A DNA stretch of 64,000 nucleotides. It comes from Chryseobacterium carnipullorum (GTDB lineage: Bacteria > Bacteroidota > Bacteroidia > Flavobacteriales > Weeksellaceae). Shown piece by piece: positions 16,576-25,207 of this stretch. Position 1 is the stretch's first letter; every line of letters starts with the position of its first letter. The DNA is taken from contig NZ_FRCD01000007.1 in the NCBI RefSeq assembly GCF_900142785.1, positions 175,337 to 239,336 of the forward strand. Direction: 5' to 3'. The position numbers were made by a program, and so were the translations under genes. The notes under the pieces were generated by a model, which did not search any database, had not been told where the DNA came from, and was given only the letters and a program-made list of their open reading frames with translations.

Positions 16576-19086
16576 TTACTTAAAATCTTCAATGGTTTTG
16601 TTGATGGCATCAATCTGTTTGTTGATACTGGCCGCATTCTGAGGATTTTGTCTCAAGAGCTCCATTTTCTTATTTAAGCCGTCTTTAAGCATCTGGGAAA
16701 TCATCATTTTTACCTGAGGATTATCTCCCATCTGTCCTTTTGCATTACTGATTATTTTTGTAATGTTTTCCGTAGCTTTGAGATTGTCCGAGCTCATGAT
16801 CCAGTTATAGCCTTCTTCCGCAGACTTACCTAATTCCGGGTTCTGGAATTTAATGAAGGGATAAAATGCGACAAGCGGCGTGATATTAGACATTTGTGAA
16901 GTCACTTTATTCTTGACAATTACCGGAAGAAGCTGGCTCAGCAATTCTTCTGAAGCGCCTTCAAGATCTATTTTATCTGCGAGTGCATTGGCTTTTGACG
17001 GATCTACTGTTAAAACAGCATTTAATGAAGTCCCTTTTACAGCATTGGAAACAGCATTAACGCCTTTTTCAAACATCGGCAGGTATTTCTTATCCTTAGT
17101 TTTAGTTAATGCAGCAATCGCAGCCGCCTGAACCAGTGTTTTAGGATCATTGGACGCCAGTTTCTCTACATCAGCACCTAAAGCTTTCATTTGTTCAGGA
17201 TTCGAAAGATCTATTAACTGAAGAGCTTTGATTCGGGTTCTGAAGTAAGGATCTTTAAGGGCTGCAGCTAACAATTTTGTAGCAGCAGGATTTTTTCCTA
17301 CCTGATCTTTTATCGCTGTTAAAGCTTTATATCTGCTTTTAAATTCCTTAGAATTCGTAAACTGCATCAAGTTTTGCTCCGGAGTTTTCGTATCAGTAAT
17401 ATCTGCCAGCAAAATTCCGTCTGCATTGATATTGATCAGGTCAGGATTTTTAGAAACATCAAAATTGAATGTGTTTTTAGCTTCTGCGTTGACCCAAACA
17501 TTATATCTTTTCGGCTTTCCGTTGTCGTATACATCTATTGCAAGAGGAAATTCAAACATCTGCTCCTGAGTTTGATTGAGGGTTAATGTCACCTGCTTTT
17601 TCACAGGCTCAAAAGTAAATGAATAATTCAGTTTTGGATTTCCGCTTCCGAAATACCATTGGTTGAAGAACCAGTTCAGGTCTTTTCCGGAAACTTTTTC
17701 AAAAGATAATCTTAGCTGATGCGCTTCTGCATTCTGATATTCATTGGTTTTCAGGTAATCATTCATTCCGGCAAAGAAAGCATCATCTCCCAGATAGTTT
17801 CTCAACATATGAAGGATTCCTCCTCCTTTTTGATAGGTTACCAGATCAAAAACATCTTCACGGGAATCGTAATTGAATCTTACGAGATTTTTCTTGAAGT
17901 CAGTCGGGTTATGGATATACATGTTCACATCCGACATCTGGTGGTAATCTGCCTGATCTTTTCCGTATTTATATTCGTTCCAAAGGTATTCGGAGTAATT
18001 GGCAAAAGATTCGTTCACGGTAAGGTTACTCCAGCTTTCTGCTGTTACCAGGTCTCCAAACCAGTGGTGGAAGAGTTCATGGGCAATGGTATCTTCCCAT
18101 TTGTTCTCATCGATAAGCTGTCCCGGTTTCTGAAGGATATCACTTCCATGAAGGGTTGCCGTCGTGTTTTCCATGGCACCGCTTACATAATCTCTTCCTG
18201 AGATCTGTGCATATTTTGCCCACGGATAATCATAGCCTATTTTTTTTGAGAAAAACTCGATCATTTCGGGAGTGTTTCCGTAGATCTGTTTTGCATAAGG
18301 TTCGTATTCTTTTTCGATATAATAATCTACCGGAATATTTTTCCATTTGTCTTTAACGATGGCATATTCACCGACTCCCATAAAGAAAAGGTAGGTAGCA
18401 TGTCTTTTATCCATTACCCAGTGGTCTGTTCTCAAGTTGTTGCCTTCTTTCTGGGAATCTTTTAAAATTCCGTTGGAAAGGGTGACATACTTCTCAGGAA
18501 CCGTCATATAAATCTCCTGGGTGGTCTTCTGATTCGGTTTATCGATGGTTGGGAACCATGCGGAAGAAGATTCTGTTTCGCCTTGTGTCCAGATCTGTGT
18601 TGGCATATCCGGATTTTTACCCTGTGCATTGATGAAATAAAGTCCTTTGGCATCATTAATGGCCATACTTCCTTTCTGTTTTACCTCATTAGGACGTGCT
18701 GTATATTTGATATAGACCGTATATTCCTGATTTTTCTGATAGGTTTTATCAAGATTTATCTTTAGAATTTCATCTTTATATTCATATTTCAGAGGTGATC
18801 TTTTTCCGTTGTTATCAAGTGCTACTTCATGAATCAGCATTCCTTTTGCATCCAGCGTCAACTCATTGGTAGGATAGAAATAGGGAGAGGCTGTCAGCCA
18901 TTCTTCTCCGCCCATCTGTTCTTTCTGATAATCGAAATTGACTTTAAGCTTGGTATGTTTAAGCTCCGTCACTTTGGTGTGGGTAGCTCTGTACACCTTT
19001 TCTCTTCCTGAAGTTTCGGTTTGTGCTGATACGTTTGCGGAAAAGAAGATTCCCAGTATAGCAATCGATAAAATCGCCTTTTTCAT
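16576..19086 (-). CDS. M1-family metallo-aminopeptidase
   Basis: An 836-residue exported zinc aminopeptidase. A signal peptide (1-21, SANVSAQ) precedes the beta-rich N-terminal domain. The exopeptidase motif GAMEN and the zinc site HELFHHWFGDLVTAESWSN (HExxH with the third ligand E in NESFANY) follow, and the C-terminal half has helical repeats (ARM/HEAT-like). The family removes N-terminal amino acids from peptides; here it would act in the periplasm or at the surface. It is 11 bp downstream of the small gene at 19098 and probably the last gene of the serine-hydrolase operon. Confidence 0.93.
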   Translation of the reverse strand: MKKAILSIAILGIFFSANVSAQTETSGREKVYRATHTKVTELKHTKLKVNFDYQKEQMGGEEWLTASPYFYPTNELTLDAKGMLIHEVALDNNGKRSPLKYEYKDEILKINLDKTYQKNQEYTVYIKYTARPNEVKQKGSMAINDAKGLYFINAQGKNPDMPTQIWTQGETESSSAWFPTIDKPNQKTTQEIYMTVPEKYVTLSNGILKDSQKEGNNLRTDHWVMDKRHATYLFFMGVGEYAIVKDKWKNIPVDYYIEKEYEPYAKQIYGNTPEMIEFFSKKIGYDYPWAKYAQISGRDYVSGAMENTTATLHGSDILQKPGQLIDENKWEDTIAHELFHHWFGDLVTAESWSNLTVNESFANYSEYLWNEYKYGKDQADYHQMSDVNMYIHNPTDFKKNLVRFNYDSREDVFDLVTYQKGGGILHMLRNYLGDDAFFAGMNDYLKTNEYQNAEAHQLRLSFEKVSGKDLNWFFNQWYFGSGNPKLNYSFTFEPVKKQVTLTLNQTQEQMFEFPLAIDVYDNGKPKRYNVWVNAEAKNTFNFDVSKNPDLININADGILLADITDTKTPEQNLMQFTNSKEFKSRYKALTAIKDQVGKNPAATKLLAAALKDPYFRTRIKALQLIDLSNPEQMKALGADVEKLASNDPKTLVQAAAIAALTKTKDKKYLPMFEKGVNAVSNAVKGTSLNAVLTVDPSKANALADKIDLEGASEELLSQLLPVIVKNKVTSQMSNITPLVAFYPFIKFQNPELGKSAEEGYNWIMSSDNLKATENITKIISNAKGQMGDNPQVKMMISQMLKDGLNKKMELLRQNPQNAASINKQIDAINKTIEDFK

Positions 19087-19097
19087 CTGTTACTTTA

Positions 19098-19328
19098 TTA
19101 TTTTTTAGAATTATTTTTTGTTATGATATCAAAAATATCGTTAACCAAAGTTTCGTAGTCGCCCTTTTTGAGCTGCTCTTTGGTTTTGGCAAAAGCTTTT
19201 TTAAGTTCACTTTCGGGATTTTCATCATCAATGATTTCGGCTGAAGCAACTCCTTTTAACTGAAGAACTGCATTTTGTAGTGCTTCAAGGTCTGCATTTT
19301 GCTCTGTATTAATTTTTAAATATTTCAT
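19098..19328 (-). CDS. Small acidic protein of unknown function
   Basis: A 76-residue protein, ATG at 19328 (MKYLKINTEQNADLEAL). The first ~40 residues look like a beta-alpha-beta unit with VLQLKGVASAEIID, reminiscent of heavy-metal-associated or antitoxin-like small folds, and the rest is a charged helix. The start is one base from the stop of the upstream serine hydrolase gene and the stop is 11 bp from the aminopeptidase start, so it is translated within that operon. No function is recognised. Confidence 0.65.
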   Translation of the reverse strand: MKYLKINTEQNADLEALQNAVLQLKGVASAEIIDDENPESELKKAFAKTKEQLKKGDYETLVNDIFDIITKNNSKK

Positions 19329-19329
19329 T

Positions 19330-20652
19330 TTATTGTTTCTTAAAGGTAAAATTATTGGCACCCTGCGAAAAATCCATTGTCGCTTTTGCGGTATTGAATT
19401 TCATTTTAATTCCTGCCATTTCAAACTTAAATTCATTTTCAGAGACTGCCTGAAGAGGAAATTTACCTTGCCCTGTAGCTTGTCCCATCAGTTTTCCGTT
19501 TTCCGAAAATATTTTTATATCCAAAGGAAAGCCTTCTGCCTTATATAATCCTTCATATTTTTTAAGGAGTTCTTCTGAAACAGAAATTTCCTTAAAATTA
19601 GGCATTTTAAAATCTTTACCAAGGACTGTCTGTATCATTTTAATTGAAATATCATTATTATCGTAGTCGGACTGGTTGGTAACAAAGCTTACTGCTACTT
19701 TCAGTTCGGGAAAATAATACAGTACTGACCGGAAATTATCAATTCCTCCTGTATGTCCATATCCTGAATATTGCTCAAACGGCACTTTGGCAATTCCGTA
19801 GCCGTAGTTATCTACAAAGCCTTTCATCTGCTCAAGACTGTTTTTGCTAATTAATTTCCCATTTTCCAGACCCATGATCAATTTGATAAGTTCGGTAGGG
19901 GTAGAAATAATATTCCCTGCGCCAACCGGAATGCTCATATCCGTTTCCTGCGAAAGTTGATAGTTTCCATTGGTATATTGGTAGGAAAGCGCCTGATTTT
20001 TGGATGGATCAATTTTCCCGCCCACTTCAGTCAGTGTTAATTTTAAAGGGCGTGCAATTTTATCTTTAATCAGCCTGGTATAACTTTTTTCGTAAACTTT
20101 TTCTAAAATAAATCCCAGAATTATATAGTTTGAATTGCTGTATACATATTTTGTTCCCGGAGAAAAATCACTTTTATATTTTTTGATGATAGAGAGCAAG
20201 GATTCTTCTGTCTGCGGTTTTGTATTGTAGGTCCAGTATTCTTCTTCATTGGTGAGATTATGAATTCCGCTTCGATGCTGTAAAAGATTTCCGATGGTTA
20301 TCTTATCCGCATATTCTATTTCGGGATAGAACAGTGATAGTTTTGTACTAAGTGAAAGTTTCTTGTCTTCGACAGCCTTCATGATAAGTACTGCGGTAAA
20401 TATTTTGGAAATAGAACCTATGCGATATTGGGTATTGATATTAGCCTTCTGCTGTTTTGCAGCATCGGAAAATCCGGTTGTCTTCAGAAAAGCAGGCCGA
20501 TCGTTCTCTGCAATAGCAAAACTTCCCATTACTTTATGATGAACAGAAAGTGAATCTAGATAATCCATTAATTTCTGTTTGCTGGCATTTTGAGAAAATA
20601 CCAGGCAGGAAACACTTGTCGCTGCAATGAAAAACATTTTTTTCAGAATCAT
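19330..20652 (-). CDS. Class C beta-lactamase-related serine hydrolase
   Basis: A 440-residue exported serine hydrolase. A signal peptide (1-20) precedes the penicillin-recognising fold: nucleophile S80 and base K83 in SISK, the YSN triad at 171-173, and HTGG near 296 in place of KTG. A short lipocalin-like C-terminal domain (about 350-440) follows. HTGG at the third motif is typical of esterase/D-aminopeptidase relatives, so beta-lactam hydrolysis is not implied. It heads an operon with 19098 and the M1 aminopeptidase. Confidence 0.88.
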   Translation of the reverse strand: MILKKMFFIAATSVSCLVFSQNASKQKLMDYLDSLSVHHKVMGSFAIAENDRPAFLKTTGFSDAAKQQKANINTQYRIGSISKIFTAVLIMKAVEDKKLSLSTKLSLFYPEIEYADKITIGNLLQHRSGIHNLTNEEEYWTYNTKPQTEESLLSIIKKYKSDFSPGTKYVYSNSNYIILGFILEKVYEKSYTRLIKDKIARPLKLTLTEVGGKIDPSKNQALSYQYTNGNYQLSQETDMSIPVGAGNIISTPTELIKLIMGLENGKLISKNSLEQMKGFVDNYGYGIAKVPFEQYSGYGHTGGIDNFRSVLYYFPELKVAVSFVTNQSDYDNNDISIKMIQTVLGKDFKMPNFKEISVSEELLKKYEGLYKAEGFPLDIKIFSENGKLMGQATGQGKFPLQAVSENEFKFEMAGIKMKFNTAKATMDFSQGANNFTFKKQ

Positions 20653-20704
20653 ATTGTCTATTTTACAATCAGTAGTAAAATAAGAGATTCTGTTACATAA
20701 TGTA

Positions 20705-21025
20705 TTATGAGAATATTAGTTGTAATCTTTGGAAGTAATCCTGCTCTGAAGCTTTGGTATATAATTTTTGAAAGTTTTTAAAATTAGCGGGCGTTCCTAT
20801 TGCTCCTTTTCCTCGCTGGTCCGTCTCATAGACATTTAAAGAGGAAATATCTTTTACTATTTTTCTGAGATGCTGAGACACATTTAAAGCATTAAAAACA
20901 GCATCTTTAGTACAATCAAAGTCTTCAACCAACAGATCTGATAGGACTGGTTCTTTTTCTTCCTTTTTATGACAACTAAAAAGAAAAACAATAAAAACGG
21001 CGCCAAAAATCCCCGAAAGTTTCAT
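20705..21025 (-). CDS. Small lipoprotein, unknown function
   Basis: A 106-residue protein with a lipoprotein signal (FLFSC, Cys at residue 18) and a mostly helical mature part ending in FQRLQLIFS. The ATG overlaps the stop codon of thyA by one base (ATGA), so it is probably co-translated with thymidylate synthase. The function is unknown, and no paralogue is seen in the window. Confidence 0.7.
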   Translation of the reverse strand: MKLSGIFGAVFIVFLFSCHKKEEKEPVLSDLLVEDFDCTKDAVFNALNVSQHLRKIVKDISSLNVYETDQRGKGAIGTPANFKNFQKLYTKASEQDYFQRLQLIFS

Positions 21026-21819
21026 CAGATCGCTACCGGAGCCTTGATTCCCGGATGCGGATCATAATTTTCAAGGGTAAAATCTTCAAAAGTAAAGCTG
21101 AAGATATCTTTGATGTCTGGATTCAGTTTCATTACCGGAAGCGGTCTTGGCTCTCTGGAAAGCTGTCTGTTCACCTGCTCAAAATGGTTGTTGTAAATAT
21201 GAACATCTCCGAAGCTGTGGACATAATCTCCAACTTCAAGATCGCATACCTGTGCTACCATCATGAGTAATAACGCATAACTAGCGATATTGAAAGGTAC
21301 GCCCAAAAACACATCAGCACTTCTCTGATACAACTGCAGTGAAAGTTTTCCATCTGCTACATAAAACTGGAATAGTGCGTGGCATGGTGCCAGTGCCATA
21401 TTAGGAATTTCAGCAGCATTCCATGCAGAAACGATCAGTCTTCTGGAATCAGGGTTTTTCTTGATCTGATCAATTACTTCTGTGATCTGATCCACCACTT
21501 TTCCGTCAGCTCCCTGCCAGCTTCTCCACTGTGCACCATAAACGGGACCTAGATCACCATTTTCGTTTGCCCATTCATCCCAGATGCTTACGCCATTATC
21601 ATTCAGATATTTGACATTGGTATCGCCTTTCAAAAACCAAAGCAATTCATAGATAATGGATTTCAAATGTACTTTTTTAGTGGTCACCATAGGAAAACCT
21701 TTTGACAGATCATACCTCAGCTGGTACCCGAAAACACTTCTGGTTCCGGTTCCGGTTCTGTCGGTTTTATCTGTTCCATTGTCAAGAATATGCTGTAAAA
21801 GGTCTAGGTAGTTCTGCAT
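21025..21819 (-). CDS. thyA: Thymidylate synthase ThyA
   Basis: A 264-residue enzyme, the standard length of ThyA, that methylates dUMP to dTMP with methylene-tetrahydrofolate. The catalytic cysteine is C146 ([10 protein letters not shown]); the phosphate-binding arginines (SRRL, 125-128) and DRTGTGT (20-26) are present. The frame is open 20 codons further upstream, but [15 protein letters not shown] is the canonical N-terminus. A promoter element lies just upstream. Confidence 0.97.
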   Translation of the reverse strand: MQNYLDLLQHILDNGTDKTDRTGTGTRSVFGYQLRYDLSKGFPMVTTKKVHLKSIIYELLWFLKGDTNVKYLNDNGVSIWDEWANENGDLGPVYGAQWRSWQGADGKVVDQITEVIDQIKKNPDSRRLIVSAWNAAEIPNMALAPCHALFQFYVADGKLSLQLYQRSADVFLGVPFNIASYALLLMMVAQVCDLEVGDYVHSFGDVHIYNNHFEQVNRQLSREPRPLPVMKLNPDIKDIFSFTFEDFTLENYDPHPGIKAPVAI

Positions 21820-21842
21820 TTTTAAAAGCGGTTTTGATGGTT

Positions 21843-21850
21843 CAAATTTA
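21843..21850 (-). promoter_or_regulatory. Promoter -7 element of thyA
   Basis: Minus strand reads TAAATTTG (TAnnTTTG), 24 bp upstream of the chosen thyA start; this also supports ATG 21819 over the longer frame. Confidence 0.5.
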
Positions 21851-21940
21851 GAAAAAACTAAGCGATTTTGAGTTATCATAGATCATAAAAAAGCACTTAC
21901 TTTTATGAATGCCTTGTATGTCACCGATGCTGATTTTCTA

Positions 21941-22075
21941 TTAAACAGCTGTATATCCGCCGTCTATAAGATAATAGACTGCTGTAATAAATGAGGATTT
22001 ATCTGAGCTTAGGAATAAAAACAGTTCTGTAACTTCCCGGGCGGTCCCGAGACGACGTATGGGATGTGTACCCAT
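21941..22075 (-). pseudogene. C-terminal remnant of a short-chain dehydrogenase/reductase
   Basis: A 44-codon minus-strand frame too short to be called in routine ORF lists. Its translation contains HPIRRLGTAREVTELFLF, then SSDKSSFITAVYYLIDGGY and a stop, which matches the last ~45 residues of SDR enzymes (consensus P.gR.G.peEvA..v.fL.sd.asfitG..~.vDGG). The Rossmann motif and catalytic Tyr-x3-Lys are missing. Immediately upstream is an AT-rich hairpin, not SDR sequence, so the gene has lost about four fifths of its length. No other part of an SDR is seen nearby. Confidence 0.75.
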
Positions 22076-22076
22076 C

Positions 22077-22119
22077 AAAAAAACTTTATTATTAAAAATT
22101 TCAACAATAAAGTTTTTTT
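22077..22119. terminator. AT-rich hairpin at the SDR truncation point
   Basis: A 14-bp perfect inverted repeat, 22077-22090 with 22106-22119, consisting of an A-tract arm and a T-tract arm around a 15-base loop. It can act as a terminator in either direction, for example for the GreA-like gene at 22267 on the minus strand. The remaining ~145 bp to 22266 is AT-rich with nothing recognisable. Confidence 0.6.
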
Positions 22120-22266
22120 TAATTTTACAACAATAATACCTAATTATTTAAAAATTAAACAAATCATAATTAAAAAACAATAAAGCAGTACATCCTGGCT
22201 GATTTTATTAAATATTTATTATGAAAATAGAAACCTAATTATAATTAAAGAGATCAGATGATACGG

Positions 22267-22707
22267 TTATTCTATGCTTTGGATCGTTTGAGATATTGTA
22301 TTGACTGAAAACATTTCACCTGCTTTCTTGCCAGACATCGCTTTTACCAGTGGAGATTCTGCAGAGATAGCCATAAGCTTTTGATTTTCATACACAATTT
22401 CTCCTACAGAGGCTGCAATATAAAAGAAACCCTTATCGGTTTTAACGAGAGCGCCATTCTGTACTTTATCCATAGGTTCAGCAGATATTTTCTGAATAAC
22501 GGAAAGTTGGTTCAACGATTCGTTAAGCTGTCTCTGAAGATTATTGATCTCCTGCTGAAGCATTTCACGCCCGGTTTCATATTTATCCCCCATTGAACTT
22601 TTAGTATCATTACTGGAAGCACGGGTTTCTGCGATCAGGTTTTCAAAATTGCGGATTTTATCTGTGATTTTTGTTTTTATGATGTTTAATAATTCCTGTT
22701 TATTCAT
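22267..22707 (-). CDS. GreA/GreB-family transcript cleavage-like factor
   Basis: A 146-residue protein. The N-terminal ~75 residues form an antiparallel coiled coil (LNIIKTKITDKIRNFENLIAE through INNLQRQLNESLNQL); the C-terminal part (VQNGALVKTDKGFFYIAASVG ... SPLVKAMSGKKAGEMFSV) is the Gre-factor FKBP-like domain, where SPLxxAlxGKxxGd is diagnostic. It lacks the acidic tip pair expected of classical GreA (the loop has ASSNDTKSSMGDKYE), so it may bind RNA polymerase without promoting cleavage. Homologues in flavobacteria are often mislabelled as 3-oxoacyl-ACP synthases. Confidence 0.8.
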   Translation of the reverse strand: MNKQELLNIIKTKITDKIRNFENLIAETRASSNDTKSSMGDKYETGREMLQQEINNLQRQLNESLNQLSVIQKISAEPMDKVQNGALVKTDKGFFYIAASVGEIVYENQKLMAISAESPLVKAMSGKKAGEMFSVNTISQTIQSIE

Positions 22708-22824
22708 GTCTTCCTGTTTTTCTTATCCAATGATTTTTCATCTTCATTCTCATAACGGCTGTTTCCCGATGCATGAAAAATGCACATATAAAGATTATGC
22801 TGACTGCAAATATGCAAAAAATAA

Positions 22825-22840
22825 GCGGGCAAAAGCCCGC
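22825..22840 (-). terminator. Terminator of the GH13 gene
   Basis: Stem GCGGGC (22825-22830) with GCCCGC (22835-22840), loop AAAA; on the minus strand it is followed by TTATTTTTTG. It lies 57 bp downstream of the GH13 stop. Confidence 0.75.
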
Positions 22841-22896
22841 CTTTATTGAATAGGTAGATCAAGTTGAAGAATATTTCAACCTTTACTTATGAATTT

Positions 22897-24243
22897 TTAT
22901 TTTTCAAAAACTGAATAATCTGAAACTTTAAAATTGAAATCTTTTCCCCTATTAAAATCTCTTTTTGTCCGGTCAAAAATATTTCTGAAAGTTCCTGAAA
23001 GATTTTCGTCTTCGATGGTAAAGTTGATTGGTTCTTTTGACATATTGAGAACTACGAGCACCTCATCATTTCCATTCTTTCTTAGGTAAGCTAAGATTTT
23101 ATCATTGGCTGTTGTATTGAGCAGATACGTAGCGACATTGGCATCTCCCCCTCTTAATGCAGGATTGGAGGTTTTTAATTCAAGCAGGGTTTTATAAAAC
23201 TCTGCCATCTGGTAGGTATTGGTCCATTTGATCGCATCTTTTTCAAAAAACTCAAGTCTTTTCATATTGGGAAGCTCCTGACCTGAATACATCAGTGGAA
23301 CACCGTTCCAGGTTGCAGAGAATACGGCCATCGGTTTAGCAATGACTGCGTATTTTTCATATTCTGTTCCGTTCCATGAGTTTTCATCATGATTAGCCGT
23401 AAACCATGCTCTCATTGAATGATCGCCAATCTTCGAATATTGAAGCAGCAGATCTTTAAGTTCCTGAAGCGGTTCATTTTTTTTGTAGTAGTCTGCAGAT
23501 TTATGCATCCATTTCCATGAATAGCTGGCATCAAATACTTTTCCGTATTCAGGACTTTCCAGCTCATCAAATTCTCCTAACCAGAAAAGTGGTTTTATTT
23601 TTTCCACTTCCGGACGGGCCTGTTGCCAGAAATCAACTTCCACCCATGAAGCAAGGTCACATCTGAAACCATCAATACCTGTTTCCTTTACCCAGAATTT
23701 CATTGCATCAATCATGGCGAGCCTCATTTCCTGATTCTTATAATCCAGTTCAATGATATCATCCATTCCGGAAGCGATATGGAATTTTCCATCCGGATCT
23801 TTCAGATAAAATTCGGGATGCGTCTTTGTCCAGACATGATCCCAACCTGTATGATTGGCAACCCAATCGATAATCACTTTAAAGCCTAATCTGTGAGCTT
23901 CATTGATCATGTGTTTGAAATCATTCATTGTTCCAAATTCAGGATTAATGGAAGTATAATCTGAGGCTGCGTAAGGACTTCCGAGACTTCCTTTTTTATT
24001 CTGTTGGGCAATAGGGGTTACAGGCATCAACCAAAGGGTCCGGACACCCATTTTTTTCAGGCGTGGCATTTCTTTCTCAAATGCTTTGAAGGTTCCTTCA
24101 GGGGTATATTGTCTTATATTGACTTCGTAGATATTCGTTGTGTGTTTCCATTCTTTAGGCAGATCCATAGTGTTTTTTGTATTTTGAGTGGTACAGGAAA
24201 CAATTCCCAGACCGATTATTGCTAATAGAATTAATTTCTTCAT
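22897..24243 (-). CDS. GH13 alpha-amylase-family lipoprotein
   Basis: A 448-residue glycoside hydrolase with a lipoprotein signal (GIVSC, Cys17), so probably anchored in the outer membrane. Alpha-amylase motifs run in order: I VIIDWVANHTGWDH, II GFRCDLASW (nucleophile Asp), III WLGEFDE (acid Glu), IV WFTANHDENSWNG (Asp), then a short beta domain. It cleaves alpha-glucans. ATG at 24243 starts the leader MKKLILLAIIGLG; the frame upstream to 24345 is intergenic repeat. The gene is alone, not in a starch-utilisation locus. Confidence 0.92.
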   Translation of the reverse strand: MKKLILLAIIGLGIVSCTTQNTKNTMDLPKEWKHTTNIYEVNIRQYTPEGTFKAFEKEMPRLKKMGVRTLWLMPVTPIAQQNKKGSLGSPYAASDYTSINPEFGTMNDFKHMINEAHRLGFKVIIDWVANHTGWDHVWTKTHPEFYLKDPDGKFHIASGMDDIIELDYKNQEMRLAMIDAMKFWVKETGIDGFRCDLASWVEVDFWQQARPEVEKIKPLFWLGEFDELESPEYGKVFDASYSWKWMHKSADYYKKNEPLQELKDLLLQYSKIGDHSMRAWFTANHDENSWNGTEYEKYAVIAKPMAVFSATWNGVPLMYSGQELPNMKRLEFFEKDAIKWTNTYQMAEFYKTLLELKTSNPALRGGDANVATYLLNTTANDKILAYLRKNGNDEVLVVLNMSKEPINFTIEDENLSGTFRNIFDRTKRDFNRGKDFNFKVSDYSVFEK

Positions 24244-24257
24244 CGCTCTATTTTTAA

Positions 24258-24265
24258 CAAAAGTA
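24258..24265 (-). promoter_or_regulatory. Promoter -7 element of the GH13 gene
   Basis: Minus strand reads TACTTTTG (TAnnTTTG), 15 bp upstream of ATG 24243, which supports that start. Confidence 0.5.
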
Positions 24266-24284
24266 AGGAAAAATGAAGTGTGTG

Positions 24285-24355
24285 AAGGTGAATTGTGAGT
24301 TGTGAAACGTGAATTTTGCTTCCCAAGTGAATCGTCAATGGTCAATTAATCAATA
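24285..24355. repeat. Intergenic segment of the GTGAATTG dispersed family
   Basis: Contains GTGAATTGTGAGTTGTGAA, GTGAATTTTGCTTCCCAAG and GTCAATGGTCAATTAATC, the same words as in other gaps of this window. When read in frame it gives the spurious N-terminal extension of the GH13 gene (TIDDS.., TTHNS..). Confidence 0.5.
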
Positions 24356-24432
24356 TACTGTCTTAAAATTCGTCATTGGGCACCTTCCTATCTGATGTCT
24401 GATATCTTGAATCTAAAATCTTACATAAAAAA

Positions 24433-24455
24433 AGCCCGGGAAAAAATCCAGGGCT
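24433..24455 (-). terminator. Terminator of the pRiA4b ORF-3-like gene
   Basis: Imperfect stem AGCCCGGG (24433-24440) with CCAGGGCT (24448-24455), one mismatch; on the minus strand a run of seven T follows. Confidence 0.7.
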
Positions 24456-24473
24456 ATATATTGTATTCAGATA

Positions 24474-25073
24474 TTATCTATCATCGTCGTTGTCTTCTTC
24501 ATCCTCGAAAACATCATCATCGAAGCTGTCCTCTTCATCATCATCGAAGCTGTCATCATCTTCATCTTCAAAACTGGTGCTTACGCCAAAGTCATCATCA
24601 AAGTTAAAATCATCATCCAAAAGAGGCATTGCTGATCTTTTCTTTGATCCTCCGCCATTTCCACTTTTGCTTGGTGCTTTTAACGGAACGTTTCCGAATC
24701 TGTATACGGTAATAGGATAATTGACCCCTTTTGTTTCTTCGATAATCTCTACCAGCTCGCAGAAAAATTCCCAAAGATCTAGAAGCCCGTACTGGAACTG
24801 AGCTTTATCGCCTACATTTCCAAAAGCCTCATCAATGTACACATCCGACATAATTTCGCCATCACCATCGTCGCTCATATCTTCCAGGGGAACACTTTTA
24901 AGTATTGTTCCGTCATCTTCCAACATATTAAAGGTGGAAAGCTCATCTCCCTGCAGATTGAACGCACTTTTAATTCCCAAATGTAAGTTCCATAGTGATT
25001 GTTTTCCTCTTACTTCAATATCACGGAAAATATCCTCTTTCGCATCTAATATTACGCGGATCTTGTAAACCAT
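24474..25073 (-). CDS. Plasmid pRiA4b ORF-3-like protein with acidic tail
   Basis: A 199-residue cytoplasmic protein. Residues 1-135 resemble the pRiA4b ORF-3 family (YKIRVILDAKEDIFRDIEVRG, SLWNLHLGIKSAFNL), whose members are often called IS1096 passenger proteins, but their function is unknown. Residues ~155-199 are almost only Asp, Glu, Phe and Ser, encoded by a repetitive GAT/GAA-rich tract. The acidic tail suggests binding of a basic partner. No transposase or terminal repeat is nearby, so a mobile origin is not supported here. Confidence 0.8.
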   Translation of the reverse strand: MVYKIRVILDAKEDIFRDIEVRGKQSLWNLHLGIKSAFNLQGDELSTFNMLEDDGTILKSVPLEDMSDDGDGEIMSDVYIDEAFGNVGDKAQFQYGLLDLWEFFCELVEIIEETKGVNYPITVYRFGNVPLKAPSKSGNGGGSKKRSAMPLLDDDFNFDDDFGVSTSFEDEDDDSFDDDEEDSFDDDVFEDEEDNDDDR

Positions 25074-25126
25074 ATCAGTTTCTTAAATTACTTTTTTGCC
25101 TTAATTATTATGATAAATCTCTGTTG

Positions 25127-25134
25127 CAAATATA
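25127..25134 (-). promoter_or_regulatory. Candidate -7 element of the pRiA4b ORF-3-like gene
   Basis: Minus strand reads TATATTTG (TAnnTTTG), 54 bp upstream of the ATG at 25073. Confidence 0.45.
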
Positions 25135-25207
25135 TAATAAATGAGAGGTGACAAAAAAATATTTCACGATTTTTTAAAATATTTTTTTTTCATACATTTT
25201 ACCGGAA

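Noticed and set aside
24244..24345. N-terminal extension of the GH13 protein
   Set aside because: It contains a promoter-like element and intergenic repeat; the lipoprotein leader begins at 24243.
24490..24720. 76-residue plus-strand frame with long Ser/Lys runs
   Set aside because: Antisense shadow of the Asp/Glu-coding tail of the pRiA4b ORF-3-like gene.
24474..25073. Mobile element suggested by the name IS1096 passenger protein
   Set aside because: No transposase, terminal repeats or target duplication is visible; the protein family name is historical.
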